Shown one piece after another: positions 12,238 through 23,896 of a stretch of 64,000 nucleotides of DNA. Under the pieces are notes generated by a model. It was not told the DNA's origin and searched no databases. It worked only from the letters and a program-made list of their open reading frames with translations. The stretch is from Auanema rhodensis. Its lineage: Eukaryota; Nematoda; Chromadorea; Rhabditida; Rhabditidae. Both the position numbers and the translations under genes were made by a program. Location of the stretch: NCBI GenBank assembly GCA_964057225.1, contig OZ059899.1, forward strand, positions 11,594,001 through 11,658,000. Direction: 5' to 3'. Positions within the stretch are counted from its first letter, which is position 1, and the number at the start of each line of letters is the position of its first letter.

Positions 12238-14564
12238 ATGAAAATAATATTTTGGTTGAGCATTCATTCACTATTACATTATGCTCAAACCACTGATCAA
12301 TGTGATTCTATGCACGTAAAAAGTCATGGACTCGATTTGGTTAGGAATGCATTTTCATTGCTATTTCAATGTAATTTTTAAATTTCAACTTTAGACCTGC
12401 TGTAGTTTAAAAGAGCCATTACTGCCAACATGTGAATATTCGTCGTTTTGTCGGTTTGATGAATGTTCTTGTCATTTAACTCTTCGTCATGATTTTGATT
12501 GTATAGTTAACAATACAGTGAATGAGGTTAGCAACATCTTGTTTCATTTACAAATTCCATTGTTTAAGCCTCCATTTCTCTGGAGAGATCATGTAGTTAA
12601 TCCCAAATTATTGCCGTGTTTGCAACCCAACTTCCCTAATCGAGATTCTGCATACCAGTTGAATGTTTTAAGTTGGAAGCAGAAGCTAGTTTTAGAAAAC
12701 CAATATCTTAATCTTTAAAGTCAATTTTAGCAAAACAGAATTGTTGATGAAGGGAATGTGCCAGATGAATGTAACTGCGATCTCTTTTCATGAGCTTTCT
12801 TCAGAGTTTTCATCTTTCAATTTCCTAAGATGTATGACTAATATTCTATCATTGGAAATTTTATTAAAGTGGAACGACGTAATTAGCTATAAACTTAAAT
12901 TCCTTTTTGAAGGAAGTCACAGAAAGTGGATTTATCTGGATTTGAACGTCTACAAAAGCTAAGCAGTTTGCGTTTAGTTAATGTCGACTTCGAACTTTGG
13001 ACAAAAGTATTTGTTTATACAGGAAAATTGATGAATTTTCTTTTTTAAGAAATCTCCATGGACTCAAATGGTTTCTTATATTCACATTGAAAACTCCTCG
13101 CTTTCAACATTACCCCAATGGCTTTCGTTATCTCCAAATCTTCAACGAATATTCATTAAAAGTTTGTTCTGAAAAAGAAATTAATGGACAATTTCAATTA
13201 TTTAGAAACTCAAGTAACAACTATTAGCACTATTTCACGATTACTCCAACTAAAATCAGCAAAACTAAGTTCTAATAAAATAAATGACTTAAATAAAATA
13301 ATTTTAAATAATAAACAACTTTATGATCTGGATTTAAGCTATAATGAGGTGAAGGAATTATATCGCTTCACTTAAACTTTTGTTTTTTCCTTAGATATCA
13401 TCCATATCTTCTTTTTCTTTTGCTAATTGTAATGAGCTTCGAATACTCGATTTAAGCTACAATCCACTGGAGAATCTGCCATACAAGCCTTTTTTTAAAA
13501 ATTCCAAGTTAAAATGGCTAAAGTTGGATGGGACTAGAATAAGAGTAAGAAATATCTGAGTAGATCAAGCATAAAATTTCTATTTAAGTCATTATCAACA
13601 GATCATTTTGCTGGATTATCTTCCCTGAAAACGCTATCGTTGTCAAAAACACCGTTGCAGTCAATTGCTCCATTCTCATTTCTTCCTTTGAAAAGTCTAA
13701 AAATGTTGAATCTGGAAGCCACTAACCTTACCAAGGTTCCTTCAGCAGTTACACAAAATTGTGGATTAACACAGTTAATTCAATGATAATTTATAAAATT
13801 CTATTTAATTCTTTAAGTTTAAATATTGCGAACAACTTTCTACACCGAAATTCTTCGCTCCCACCTGAAATAATGGTAATGTTATCAAGCTTATCACAAC
13901 TCCAATTAGACGGAAATCCTTTAACGGTAATAGCAACAAGAATTGTATGAATAATAGAGTAAATTATAGGAATTTCCACCTGCTCTGTTGCTATTATCTA
14001 AGGATAACTCCAGGCTATATCGTCAGCTAATACAGAGTATGACAGCATTACCCGTGTGGCTAAAAGAGCCATGTACTCCATATTTCTGGTATCTACATTT
14101 AGGAAATAAGTAGTTTCACCTAAAAATTGATAAAATTGTTAATTTTCTTATAGATCTGCTTTTCGTCAGTTACTTCAACCTTGGAATACTACACAGATGC
14201 AACAAAAATCTATGAATTATTGTAAAAAACAATATGAATATATGCTTGATCAGACCCAAATTTATAAGGAATTAGAGAATAATAGCGGTACATCTTTTAC
14301 TTTTTTTCATTTAATATATGAATTTATCTTATAGCTTGCTCAGTCTCAAGAAAACTTAGATCTGCAATTATAAACAAAAATACACTTCAGACTTGTAACG
14401 GAACTAAAGTTGTAACTCCCAAATGCCTAATTGTGGAAAAAGAGAAAACTGGTTCTTCTCCTCTTATATTAATAACTTCATTATTCGCAAATATGTTTTT
14501 ATTATTCTTATTATTTATTATGACTGTAGCTCATTGCTCTAAACGAAAATCAAACACCTACTGA
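12238..14564 (+). CDS. Leucine-rich-repeat type I membrane protein
   Basis: The start MKIIFWLSIHSLLHYAQ is a signal peptide. A Cys-rich N-flank follows (TCCSLKEPLLPTC, then CRFDECSC and FDC), as in LRRNT caps. LRR segments include VDLSGFERLQKLSSLRLVNV, NSSLSTLPQWLSLSPNLQRI, LKSAKLSSNKINDL, LYDLDLSYNE, LRILDLSYNPLENLP, LKWLKLDGTRIRSL, LKTLSLSKTPLQSI, LKMLNLEATNLTKVP and LSQLQLDGNPLT. Near the C-terminus are Cys residues in a flank (EPCTPYFW, NSACS, LQTC) and a transmembrane helix around LILITSLFANMFLLFLLFI, then a short tail CSKRKSNTY. About 12 exons are separated by roughly 45 bp introns. The donor of exon 1 (after position 12315 or about 12339) and the exons between 12530 and 12760 are uncertain. 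It is likely a cell-surface adhesion or recognition protein. The family is not identified further, and no Toll/TIR domain is present. Confidence 0.75.
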
Positions 14565-14653
14565 ATTCTTTCGAACCCGTGCTCTTAAAGCATGACAAGA
14601 CTAGATTAAACTTTGATACGTAGGGGGGGGGGTCGTTAAAATTCCCACCACAA

Positions 14654-17524
14654 CTATTTGATGATTACTACAGGAGCGAAAACAAAATTGAAACAAAATC
14701 GGAAAGAATCGAAGATTTTGTGCCAAACTCCTGACCTCCTAAGCTTAGAATTTGTTATTCTGTGTTGACGGTTTTGATGTTTGTTAAACTTAAATAAATT
14801 ATTGTATATTTAGATGTATGTGTTATTTTCCTTCTAACCTGTTTACAGTTAAGACATTCGAGCTGAAGAAGCTTCAGTTTTGGGGGATAACGGAACACTG
14901 GATACTGATCGAAGAACCCGACAAACCTTACAACATCACCTGAATTATGAAAAAAAAAACATTCAAAATCATAATTAAAAAATACCTTCGTCAACTAATT
15001 TCAACTGCTCATAGAAGACATGGCTTGCGATAAGTACAACTTGTCCTTTACTACTAGAAAATGATCTTTCGCCATAAGGCCCTGAGACATCAATCTCAAA
15101 AGTGTAGACATTATGTTCAGTTAGAGAACACATGTTCGTTCTCAAATAAATATCATTAAAAATGTTGAGATCATATTTTCGAACCTAACTCCAGTAGACA
15201 CGAAAGATTCAGTTTGATTACTGTCATAGAAACATCTTAGTGTTTGACTAAGACTTTCAGGAAGATAGCCGAGTAATGATTCGAACGAGTTGTCTATATT
15301 AACAATGCGGACCGATTGTATAGTTCCTTTCCAGTTAATAGCTGTTCCTAAAATATCATTACTTGATTGTACTCATGTGTTTTCAAACTTTCGAACCTTT
15401 CAATTGACTACATTCAATTTGAAGTTTAATACTATTAGCTGAGAGAGTTGAGCAATGTTTATCATAATGAACCCTAGAAATGTGAGTGTCTATCAGAGAA
15501 TCTAAAGCTTAGTGATACCATGTCATGTTCGTAACATCAGCTGCTGGATCAAAATTCATCTGCCCTTCATACAAAATCGAAATCGTCATCAATAGTGAAG
15601 TTAAGTAAATGAGAGCTAAAGCCCATTTTCTAATTTGTGAGTCATTGCTACCTAAAAACTTCAGTATATGAGAGCTAAAGATGTTTGAATACATTACCAA
15701 CAAGCTTAGCAAAACTAGGTATACATTTCCATAACTTGGAAATTAAGAATGGAGAGAACAACAAAGCTATTGTGAAAAGAGCTTTCAGAATGAAAACCTG
15801 ATATCGGATATTTATTGAAATTGTTATCAGAAATCAACTCACGAAATCTAGAGCTCGCGCAACTTTGGTGACCATCAAAGCAAGAGCTACAGATCCTGCA
15901 GCTACCGTATAAGAAGGGAAGAAAAACAAGAAAATTGAGCCGCAAACAAGGAAAATGTCCATTACCTAATAGAAATTAAACTTTGAAATGTTTAAACAGT
16001 ATAGAAATACCCCGAAAGCTTGCCATCCAATAAGAAATACTGTCATAGCCACATCGGACCAACTTATGCAAACAATATGCGGGATAATCAGTTGTAAAGC
16101 ATCTTTGAAAGTTCCTTTCCTGATAACCATGATAGCATACAAAATTGGTATAGATATTAGACAGAATGAAGGAATTCCAAAAGTAATGTTGAAATAACCT
16201 AAATAACGCTTTTCTTATAAGAACATCCTAATATTATAACTTACTAAGACGTATTTGAAAGAAAGGTTTCAAAATGCGCCAGGATCCTATTGTATAATGC
16301 ATTCTTGAGAAAATAATCGGCAAACTTAAGGATTAAAATAATAAAAATAAAAAAATAAAGTGATTACCATGATAGCAGATTAGCAAACAAGGCACAGAGG
16401 GCATATTTATCAGTTGTGTCAGTTAAACTTGTAAACGTTATAACAGCAAACAAAGTAGAAATTAGGAAAACAATGCTACAGTAAGGTAAGTACTTTTCCG
16501 CAGCTCCGACTAAAAATAAAAGAAATATACTCAAACTTACATATTATCTCATACTTGATAATAAAAATAAGAAGAGAGCAATAAAAAAGTTCAAATACGG
16601 TTCCCAATTTTTCTCAGTTTTGAACAGAAGATCAAGACTATTTTCAGCTCCTTCTTCGTCCGCTATATCTATAAGTCCTTTAATAGCGTTTCGAAGACGC
16701 TCCTTCGTTGACACGTTTCTAAAAAATAATTGAATACTGAAAGAAAAATAAAATGTTTACCGTTTATTATGAAACATTTTCAAAGTGAAGTAAATCATCG
16801 CAAGGAAGGATATAAAAGCTGTAACCACAGGGACAGCTTGAAGCAGATTTGAAATACTATTTTTTTAAATGTTAGAGATTTAATTTGATTACGATTACCT
16901 GATAAATTGAACGAAGCAAATGAGGATAAGAGTTTGAACTTGATGAAATGGGAAAACAGCATAGAGAAGTGACATCCATTGCTCATTAATTTTTTTCAAT
17001 GCAAACTCGATAAAAGCATCAATTCGAGACTATTAAGATGAAGTAAATAAATAAAATCTCTAATCATTAATACCATTGGTTCAGAAATGTTGCTTTGCAA
17101 GTTTTTAATAAATTCTTCCTCACCATCCTAGAATTTTTGTTTTAGGTACGAAGCGCACAACTATGTACCTCTTCAGTTGAATCAGCTCCAATGTTATCAG
17201 TTGCATCGTGAGCGTCAAAAATCTTTTGAATAAGATCTGAATTAACTTTTTTTCATGATCATATTCAGGATAATACCTTCTGAATGCAAGGTCTGATCAT
17301 TAGCATCGTCAAAAACACGTTGAATTGTGTCTTTACGAACAACAGGATTAGCAAATGCCCTGTACATTTTTCGAGCTCCACGAATAAACTTTTCTATAGC
17401 AAACCAAATTTATAAATTAAAAATTTGTTTTATTACCATTTTCATTGTCTCGAAATTTTGAATGTACCGGAGCAAAGGATTCTTCTCGCGAAGAATCAGA
17501 CCCACGACGGGGTCTCAAATTCAT
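14654..17524 (-). CDS. WFS1: Wolframin (WFS1 family), ER multi-pass membrane protein
   Basis: The start is [18 protein letters not shown] cytosolic N-part ([20 protein letters not shown], then acidic [11 protein letters not shown]) leads into several transmembrane segments (around [75 protein letters not shown]). The luminal domain contains [48 protein letters not shown] and LECLNCKQ. From memory these correspond in order to vertebrate wolframin segments such as the VRVTDIDNS stretch and ISCLNCM. The last exon, after a 52 bp intron, gives [20 protein letters not shown], resembling the Phe-rich human C-terminus. Wolframin is an ER-resident protein that affects calcium and protein folding stress. 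The gene lies 159 bp downstream of CFDP1 on the same strand and is tail to tail with the LRR gene. Not every exon edge was checked. Confidence 0.8.
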
Positions 17525-17683
17525 AGCTAAACACAAGTGTTCGGAGCAAGTTAAAAAGTTTAGAACTAAGATACAAACTATGGAAAAACATTGAATAAGA
17601 AAGAAAATTGAAGAAAATAAAGTCAATTTTTAATTCCAAACGATAAAAACCGTTATGATGTAATCAATGCATTAAAAATAGTA

Positions 17684-18834
17684 TCAAGTCTTCTTGGTAG
17701 AATTTCGCAATGCTTTCTCATTTTCGAACTCTCTGTAATCAGTTCGAGTTAAGAAGTCAACTTTACTCAGATATCCGTCCTTTCCTCTGTTATGAGTGGC
17801 TAACTCCTCCTGAACAAACAACAAAATTAAAAAAAACATTTCTATCAATCTCACATGTATCTTATGCTCATCTTTATATGCATTCCAATCGTGATTTGAC
17901 TTATCTAAAACTGATATTTTCGGTTTTTTCTTCAACATTGTCAGAGCACCAGCTAAGCCTGCCCGTCTAAACAATAATCCAAGTTAAGTAGAATAAAACA
18001 GCTATAAAACTATACTTTTGAGGCTTTTTAGCTTCAGCTTCGTTCAATTTTTTTACTTTTTCTTCATGAACTTGTAATTCTTCACTGGTAATTTCTCTTT
18101 CAATACTTGAAAAATATAAAAATCAATGAAATTGAATGCAACAAAAAACTTACGTAATTTCTTCACCAGCAAAATCAAAAACTTCAGTAATTTTAGACTT
18201 TTCTACTGTTTTAGTTTCAGAAAAGGAGGTTGATGGTACAGAGGCAGGATCACTTAAATTATGAAATAAATCTTTAATTTTAACCGAAACCTATAGAACC
18301 TACCATGGTGTTTTCACAGTAGTAGTAGTAGTAGTAGTAATGCTCGCATTTTTTGTTTCTTCAGTTTGAGTTTTACTAGGAGCTAATAATGGATCTTCAT
18401 CATCAAGCATATCCAAAATAGCAGATGCATCAATTTTAACTGTTGATTCTGGTTTACTAAATATACAGTAATATGCTTTACTAACAATAATATCAAACCT
18501 TTTCTCCTTTTTAGAATCATTTTGTTTTTTTGGTTTCCTTCTAGACCCAGTAATAATCGTACCATCCTGTTCACTTACTTCGTCAACATAAAATATAACC
18601 ATTATCAAATATACTAAATAGGTTCAGAAAGAATAATAATTAGTAAGGGAAGCTAACCAAATGCGGCGATACGAATCGCGAAGCAATCAGCCCAAGATTT
18701 CGTGCAATTATAGAATGAAAATTGAGAGCACTGACCTCATCCCCAGACTGTTCGTCTTCGATATCTTCTACACCAACTTCTGGTTCATAATCTTCATCAT
18801 CCGACGAACGATAATCATCATTATCATCAGGCAT
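17684..18834 (-). CDS. CFDP1: CFDP1/BCNT family protein (SWC5-like chromatin factor)
   Basis: The frame splices from MPDDNDDYRSSDDEDYEPEV to a TGA at 17684 in seven exons. The acidic N-terminus (with EDEQSGDE), a Lys-rich segment, a Thr repeat encoded by an ACT run (about 18318-18337) and the C-terminal BCNT domain follow in the family's usual order. The BCNT domain is the clearest part: KKKPKISVLDKSNHDWNAYK, then EELATHNRGKDGYLSKVDFL, then DYREFENEK. The WDxxK-like tryptophan, HNRGKDGYL and REFE elements are all hallmarks. Family members (yeast Swc5, Drosophila YETI) are subunits of SWR1/SRCAP-type complexes that exchange H2A.Z. The first intron is about 200 bp and the others about 45 bp. 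The gene is head to head with the F-box gene at 19145 and upstream of wolframin. Confidence 0.88.
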
Positions 18835-19144
18835 GATTATGTTCTAAATTACGCAAACTATACAAACATATCAATTTATATTTTTAAATTAGGCTCCTAA
18901 GCTTTGTTAAGATTCGATATAGCTTATAAGATTAAATATATTCATTTTATGCAAAATCTTAGTAATAGTTTGAAGTTTTCTTTTTGACTAAATATACGCC
19001 AATGAAAACCCCCTTTTTGCCTCAAAGGCGCAATTTGAGATGATAGAGTGCAGAGGCAGCAGAGACCAGATGGGCGTATTCAGAGACGAAGAGGAATCAG
19101 CTGGTTGGAAAGGCCTCAGTCTTGTCTATATTGCCGCTTATACG
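18835..19144. promoter_or_regulatory. Shared promoter region of CFDP1 and FBXO genes
   Basis: The two start codons are 310 bp apart and face away from each other, so one short region must serve both. It contains a CCAAT pentamer (acgccaatg, about 18998-19006) and a small GCCTcaaAGGC inverted repeat at 19019-19029, set in AT-rich DNA. The role is inferred from layout. Confidence 0.45.
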
Positions 19145-22100
19145 ATGCCTTTCATGGGTAAAGATTGGAGAGCACCTGGAGAAACTTGGGTGCGAACTCC
19201 TTATACTAATGGTTGGGAACGGTCAAAGCTAAGACCTATACAGGTTGGTTTGATTTTGCTCTCCTCGCTTCTTTCATATTCTCATTTGTTCTCAATATGC
19301 ATACGCTCATGGTCACATGAGGCATTAGGTTGCAATATTAGGACAACAGTTACATGAACATGCACACTTGTTAGTAAAGTTTTCCTACTCCTCTTTGACA
19401 TTTTCTTCAAACTTTAGCTCATTATATAGCAGTTCTATGCCTTTAAAGTATGTATCGGACATAAGATTCCACGATCGATTTCGCAGATGCTGGTTCAAAA
19501 ATGCGTGGAAGTTAGGAATATGTCAACTTATATCTGAGAAATGAATAAAACTTTATCTACTTCTTGTTTCTTGAAATATTTCTTTCTTTCGGATTTCTCG
19601 CATTTAAGAATAATAAAATTCAAACTGTTTTTCGACAATTTGACAAGACGTTAGATCCAACTATTTTTTTATTCAATTTTTTCTAAAGTGGTTGTTTTTG
19701 CGACAATAGCGTGTGCATATATTAGAATTCCTTCAACTGTTTCGTTGTTGTTTGTTATTTCTAACTCATTCAATTGCTATAAATGATAGAAAGAGGAACA
19801 AGGAGATGTAGTCAAAATATGTTGTGGTTCTAGTATTGCGCTTTCAGCTTTGCTCGGAAGCAATTCCAATACCCGATAGCTTCGACATAGATGGGATATG
19901 TCACACTCAATCTTCAACTTCTCTGCTTAGTTTGGATAGTGGCCGAAGTAGTTCCATTTCCGATGAATCAGGTATATTTTTTGATCTGTTAAATAGCTTA
20001 TCTAGAAGTTGACCATTGCTTGGTGCTTGTTTGTCTAGTTGTCTTAGACTTTTGATGATAAGTACCTGTTTTCGACTGTTCTTCCTTCTTCCAATATTTA
20101 CTATTTACGTTCTTTATTTTTTTCCTTTTTATATTATAGGGAGATTATTCTTTCCTTTATTCTGATATTCCTTTTGCTCATTTCCACATAGCACAAGTCT
20201 TGAAGTTCGTTATTAAAACTTTTGAGAAGCTTGTGCTATTGGTCACGGGATTGCTCCCGTTGTTCTTCTATAATGACAGACGATACAGTCGAAAAATCAC
20301 ATTATTTAACAGGTGACAAGATGACCTTCTCGAGTCTTATCCCATGTCTCTGTGTCCTCTGCACATCGAGCAATTGGTCATAAGGAAGTCACACATACAC
20401 ACTTTCGGAGGGACATTGGGGCCTATAGGGATGAAAGTCTTCTCTGGTAGAAGACAGCTGGTTAAGCTTCAGATGTAAAGTACTTTCGCACGTAGTCCTC
20501 AAGGAAGTGACAATAACGTGATGATCTCACATATTTTGAAAGTCATTTGAGTTCAAATATATATTTTTACAATATGATTTCAAACAGAAGTATGTATATT
20601 GCTCATGAATAGTTCTTATAAAAACATTTATCAAACAATCTTCACTTTGATGATGAGAATGATCTTTTGATATGTCCAGTCTTCAAATTCTTTCGAATAA
20701 AGTCAGCTGATTGAAGGATCACGTTGATATGGGATTTCCCGAGGATTCGTGAATCAACTGAGTCTATTAGACAGGACCTGAAGCAAAAACAATTTAAAGT
20801 GTTTTGATCTATGAAATGACTGGAAACTATTGTTTTTCTTTTCAACACAAAATAGCAGAAAATCATCCATATGTTAGATTCAACGTGAGGTGAACTATTT
20901 TGACATATCCGACTTAATCAAATTCTTTCTGCTTCAGTACCTAATTGAATATAATTAGGTCCCAACATCATTAAGTATCTTCTGAAACATCCTTTCTATA
21001 ACCAGGATTAACAACAAATTCAGAAAAAAAAATCCTTTTTATTGTGTTTCTCAATCTTCTGTGTGTTGTATATCACTTTAGAAAGTGATCAAGAGCTCTG
21101 AACAAACAGATGCAAACTATATGGATTTAGGGGGATTGAGAGAAGAAAACAATACATTATTGAGGAATCCTGTAACTCGTATTGTCATGTGCTTCAGCTA
21201 ACCTCATTAACCATAAAAATTCTAAGAGCGCTTTATGCTTATGCCTCAATTTATATTTGATATCCTGTTTATTAGGGTGAGAACAATTTGCCGGGAGCAG
21301 CTTGACCGTTATGGCAGCATATTGATCGCCGTTGCTAGCCTCAACCTAAATGTCTTCCTATTCACCGTTTCCTTTCCCTCTCTCTTTATCTCTCTCTTTC
21401 TCTCTCTTTTCTCTTTTCTCTTACTAGTTATTGCGTCTTTGTTTCTCTCATATACTCATGCGGTTCTTAATTCGAGATATATAAGCTGTGCCTATGAAAT
21501 ATTCAGTGATTAGTGTGCTCCGTCTCACACCCCCTCCTCCCACAAATTTCCTCCAATACCTGCTATCCATAGATAATTATATGGATATTTATAGAGATAA
21601 TTATATATTTATACATACATATATATATTGATATAAACAATAGACAAAATCAAATATTAACTTATTAATTAAAAATTCAAATTTAGTGTCGGATAATGAT
21701 GAAACATGGATTCCACACTGCTTTGTCAAAAGTAAAACTAAAGAGGTACATAACTTGATATAGAGATATTTACACCTTTAAACATCTAGTTCTTCTAAAA
21801 TAAACATTTAGTTTGTTGGATGCACAAGTATGAGTGAGGCTTTTCACCGGCTAGATCTAGCACGTGCTGTGACTGACGTGCGTCGTTTCAACTATATCTG
21901 TAAGGTAGGCATTTCGGGAAGATATTTAATGAAAAATTCTCTGTGAATGGTTTTCAGGTTGTGCAAATACTTGTGGAAGAAAAGCTGAGCGTATTGTCAG
22001 CTACAGCACGGAAATCGCTTTTAAGCATTCTCACAGCTATTGTGTTGCGTTCCATCAATGAAGATGTTCATATCAAAACCGCTCGTGAGCTTGTGCAGCA

Positions 22101-22768
22101 AGTACATATACACATTTACCAGAACATGAACATAACAAGCATATTTGTAGTTTTCTGCTTCACTCGAGGGTCACGTGTGTGGTTCTCCTCAGCTTATATC
22201 TCGACATCAGCTAGCTGCTGGAAATCTTCTAGATATTGTATCTGATCGTCTTCCACGAACTGCTGCCGATGCAGAGGAAAATTCCACCACATTCTTGGAT
22301 CTTCCTCGTGAAGTTCGTTAATCTGCAAAGATTCTGCTACTATAGCATTGTTTTAGATAATTTCTCTGATTGTTCGCCGATTGCCTGATCACCAGTCACT
22401 CCTTGAACTGGCTAAAGCCCACGAAGCTTTACAAGCTATGATAGATAATGAGAGCAGAATATGGAAAACACTCTGTGAATTTCATTTTCAAGTAAGAATA
22501 CAACAAAATGCTTTTCTATTTGAATTTCATATTTTAGCCCTACCAAATAAATCAAAAATGGGACTCCGTGAGGTCTTCTCGAGAGAACTTCTTCATTTTG
22601 AAGAAATATTTCGGAGTTCGAGAGACATATGCAGACGTAATTCACATTTGTTGTCACTGTAAAGCTTTATACTGGAAAACATTGGGACACCCGTGTGTTC
22701 GAGATGAAGAAGCTCCCTCAGTTCGAGTAACTCCCAGACAGTTTGTCGATATGTTGATCTATCTATAA
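19145..22768 (+). CDS. FBXO25/32: F-box protein, FBXO25/FBXO32 (atrogin-1) family
   Basis: Eight exons (19145-19243, 19848-19971, 21687-21745, 21812-21904, 21958-22101, 22151-22312, 22357-22491, 22538-22768) join in phase to give 348 residues, close to the 355-370 of vertebrate homologues. The N-terminus MPFMGKDWRAPGETWVRT matches the invariant family start (MPFLGQDWRSPG type). It is followed by a Ser-rich stretch, then DLARAVTDVRRFNYICK, and an F-box around FLDLPREIISLIVRRLPDHQ with RIWKTLCEFHFQ. The C-terminal part has HICCHCKALYWKTLGHPC and PRQFVDMLIYL, matching the family's Cys-containing tail. These proteins are substrate receptors of SCF ubiquitin ligases, and FBXO32 acts in muscle protein breakdown. 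An in-frame upstream ATG at 19040 would add 35 residues but is probably 5' UTR. Intron 3 (19972-21686) is long. Confidence 0.9.
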
Positions 22769-23896
22769 TTAGTTTTTTCAATTTCCTCTCCACAAAATTC
22801 CACCTTTTAGCTCTCAATCTAGTTCAAGTGTTTTCAACTTTTATAATCTTGTTTTAGCTATCCTTTTATTAGAAACAGAAAAATAACACACAAGAAATTG
22901 TATATAATACTGTACAAAGTTGTATTATAAGATTTTATCTATTTTTTCATTGATTTCTAGACTATTTTGCCAGACTTTTTCATCTAGACAATTTCGCAGT
23001 AATTAATTCTGTGATTAGCATTCATGCTTTTTGTGATCTTAGCCTCATGCCATTGTCACTGATTTGCCATCAAACTGGTATAGCATTGTTCATTCTTTTC
23101 TTTAGAACTCCATTAATATTACCTTACATCGAATACGGGTACTGTCCCGATGACTTCATTTTGTTGTTTTTTTTTGCAAAAAAAAAAGAAAAAAAAACTG
23201 TGAGATGAGATTGAATGCGTTTTAAGTCAGATTGTTAAACTCAAGGAGTATTAGTTTGAAAAGATGAGATTTTTCTATTCTTCATATTTTTGTTAAATAA
23301 AAATTTTTCTTTTTCTTTTTTCTTTTTTAATTATTTGTAAATTAATTATTCGTATTATAGGGTTATCATGGATATAATGTAACCTGCTTTTCCAATAAAA
23401 CCCTCACCCTGTTGTATTCTCTATCTTTTCCCCTTCGTTCTCTCGTTTTTTCGCTCTCTATCCCCCCTTTTCCCCATTCATTGCCACCCCCTCAAGGCAC
23501 TGTCTTCTAGATGCAATCTCTTTAAACATGAAAGGAAAGACCTGTTTAAAGATAACAGGTCTCAGTTAAACTATAGGAAGAAGTGAGACATTCTTACATA
23601 ATTAAGAATATTAATAGAAAATAACATGAGAAGTGTTCTAAACTTTGAAAAAAGAAAAAAATTATAAGTTTAATATGATAACTTCCTAAATTTCAAATAT
23701 AGTTAAGAGAGTTAAGAGTGTTAACTACATAGTTTATATATATATAATTCATGATTTATAATTAATATTTATATGTCGTAAATATAGAATCATTATAGAA
23801 GTTAAATATATTCAGAAAAAAACTAACGGGAAAGGATGAGCAAGAGAGAAAGAAAGAGAGGAACAGAAAGTGAGATGTATACTGAGAAGTAATATA
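22769..23896. other. 3' regions of the convergent FBXO and FMO genes
   Basis: This stretch lies between two converging stop codons. It has candidate poly(A) signals on the plus strand (AATAAA-type near 23297 and 23391) and C/T-rich DNA near 23400-23490. I see no gene. Confidence 0.45.

Noticed and set aside
20640-20866. Minus-strand ORF inside an FBXO intron
   Set aside because: Short, without family resemblance, and located in an intron of a well supported gene.
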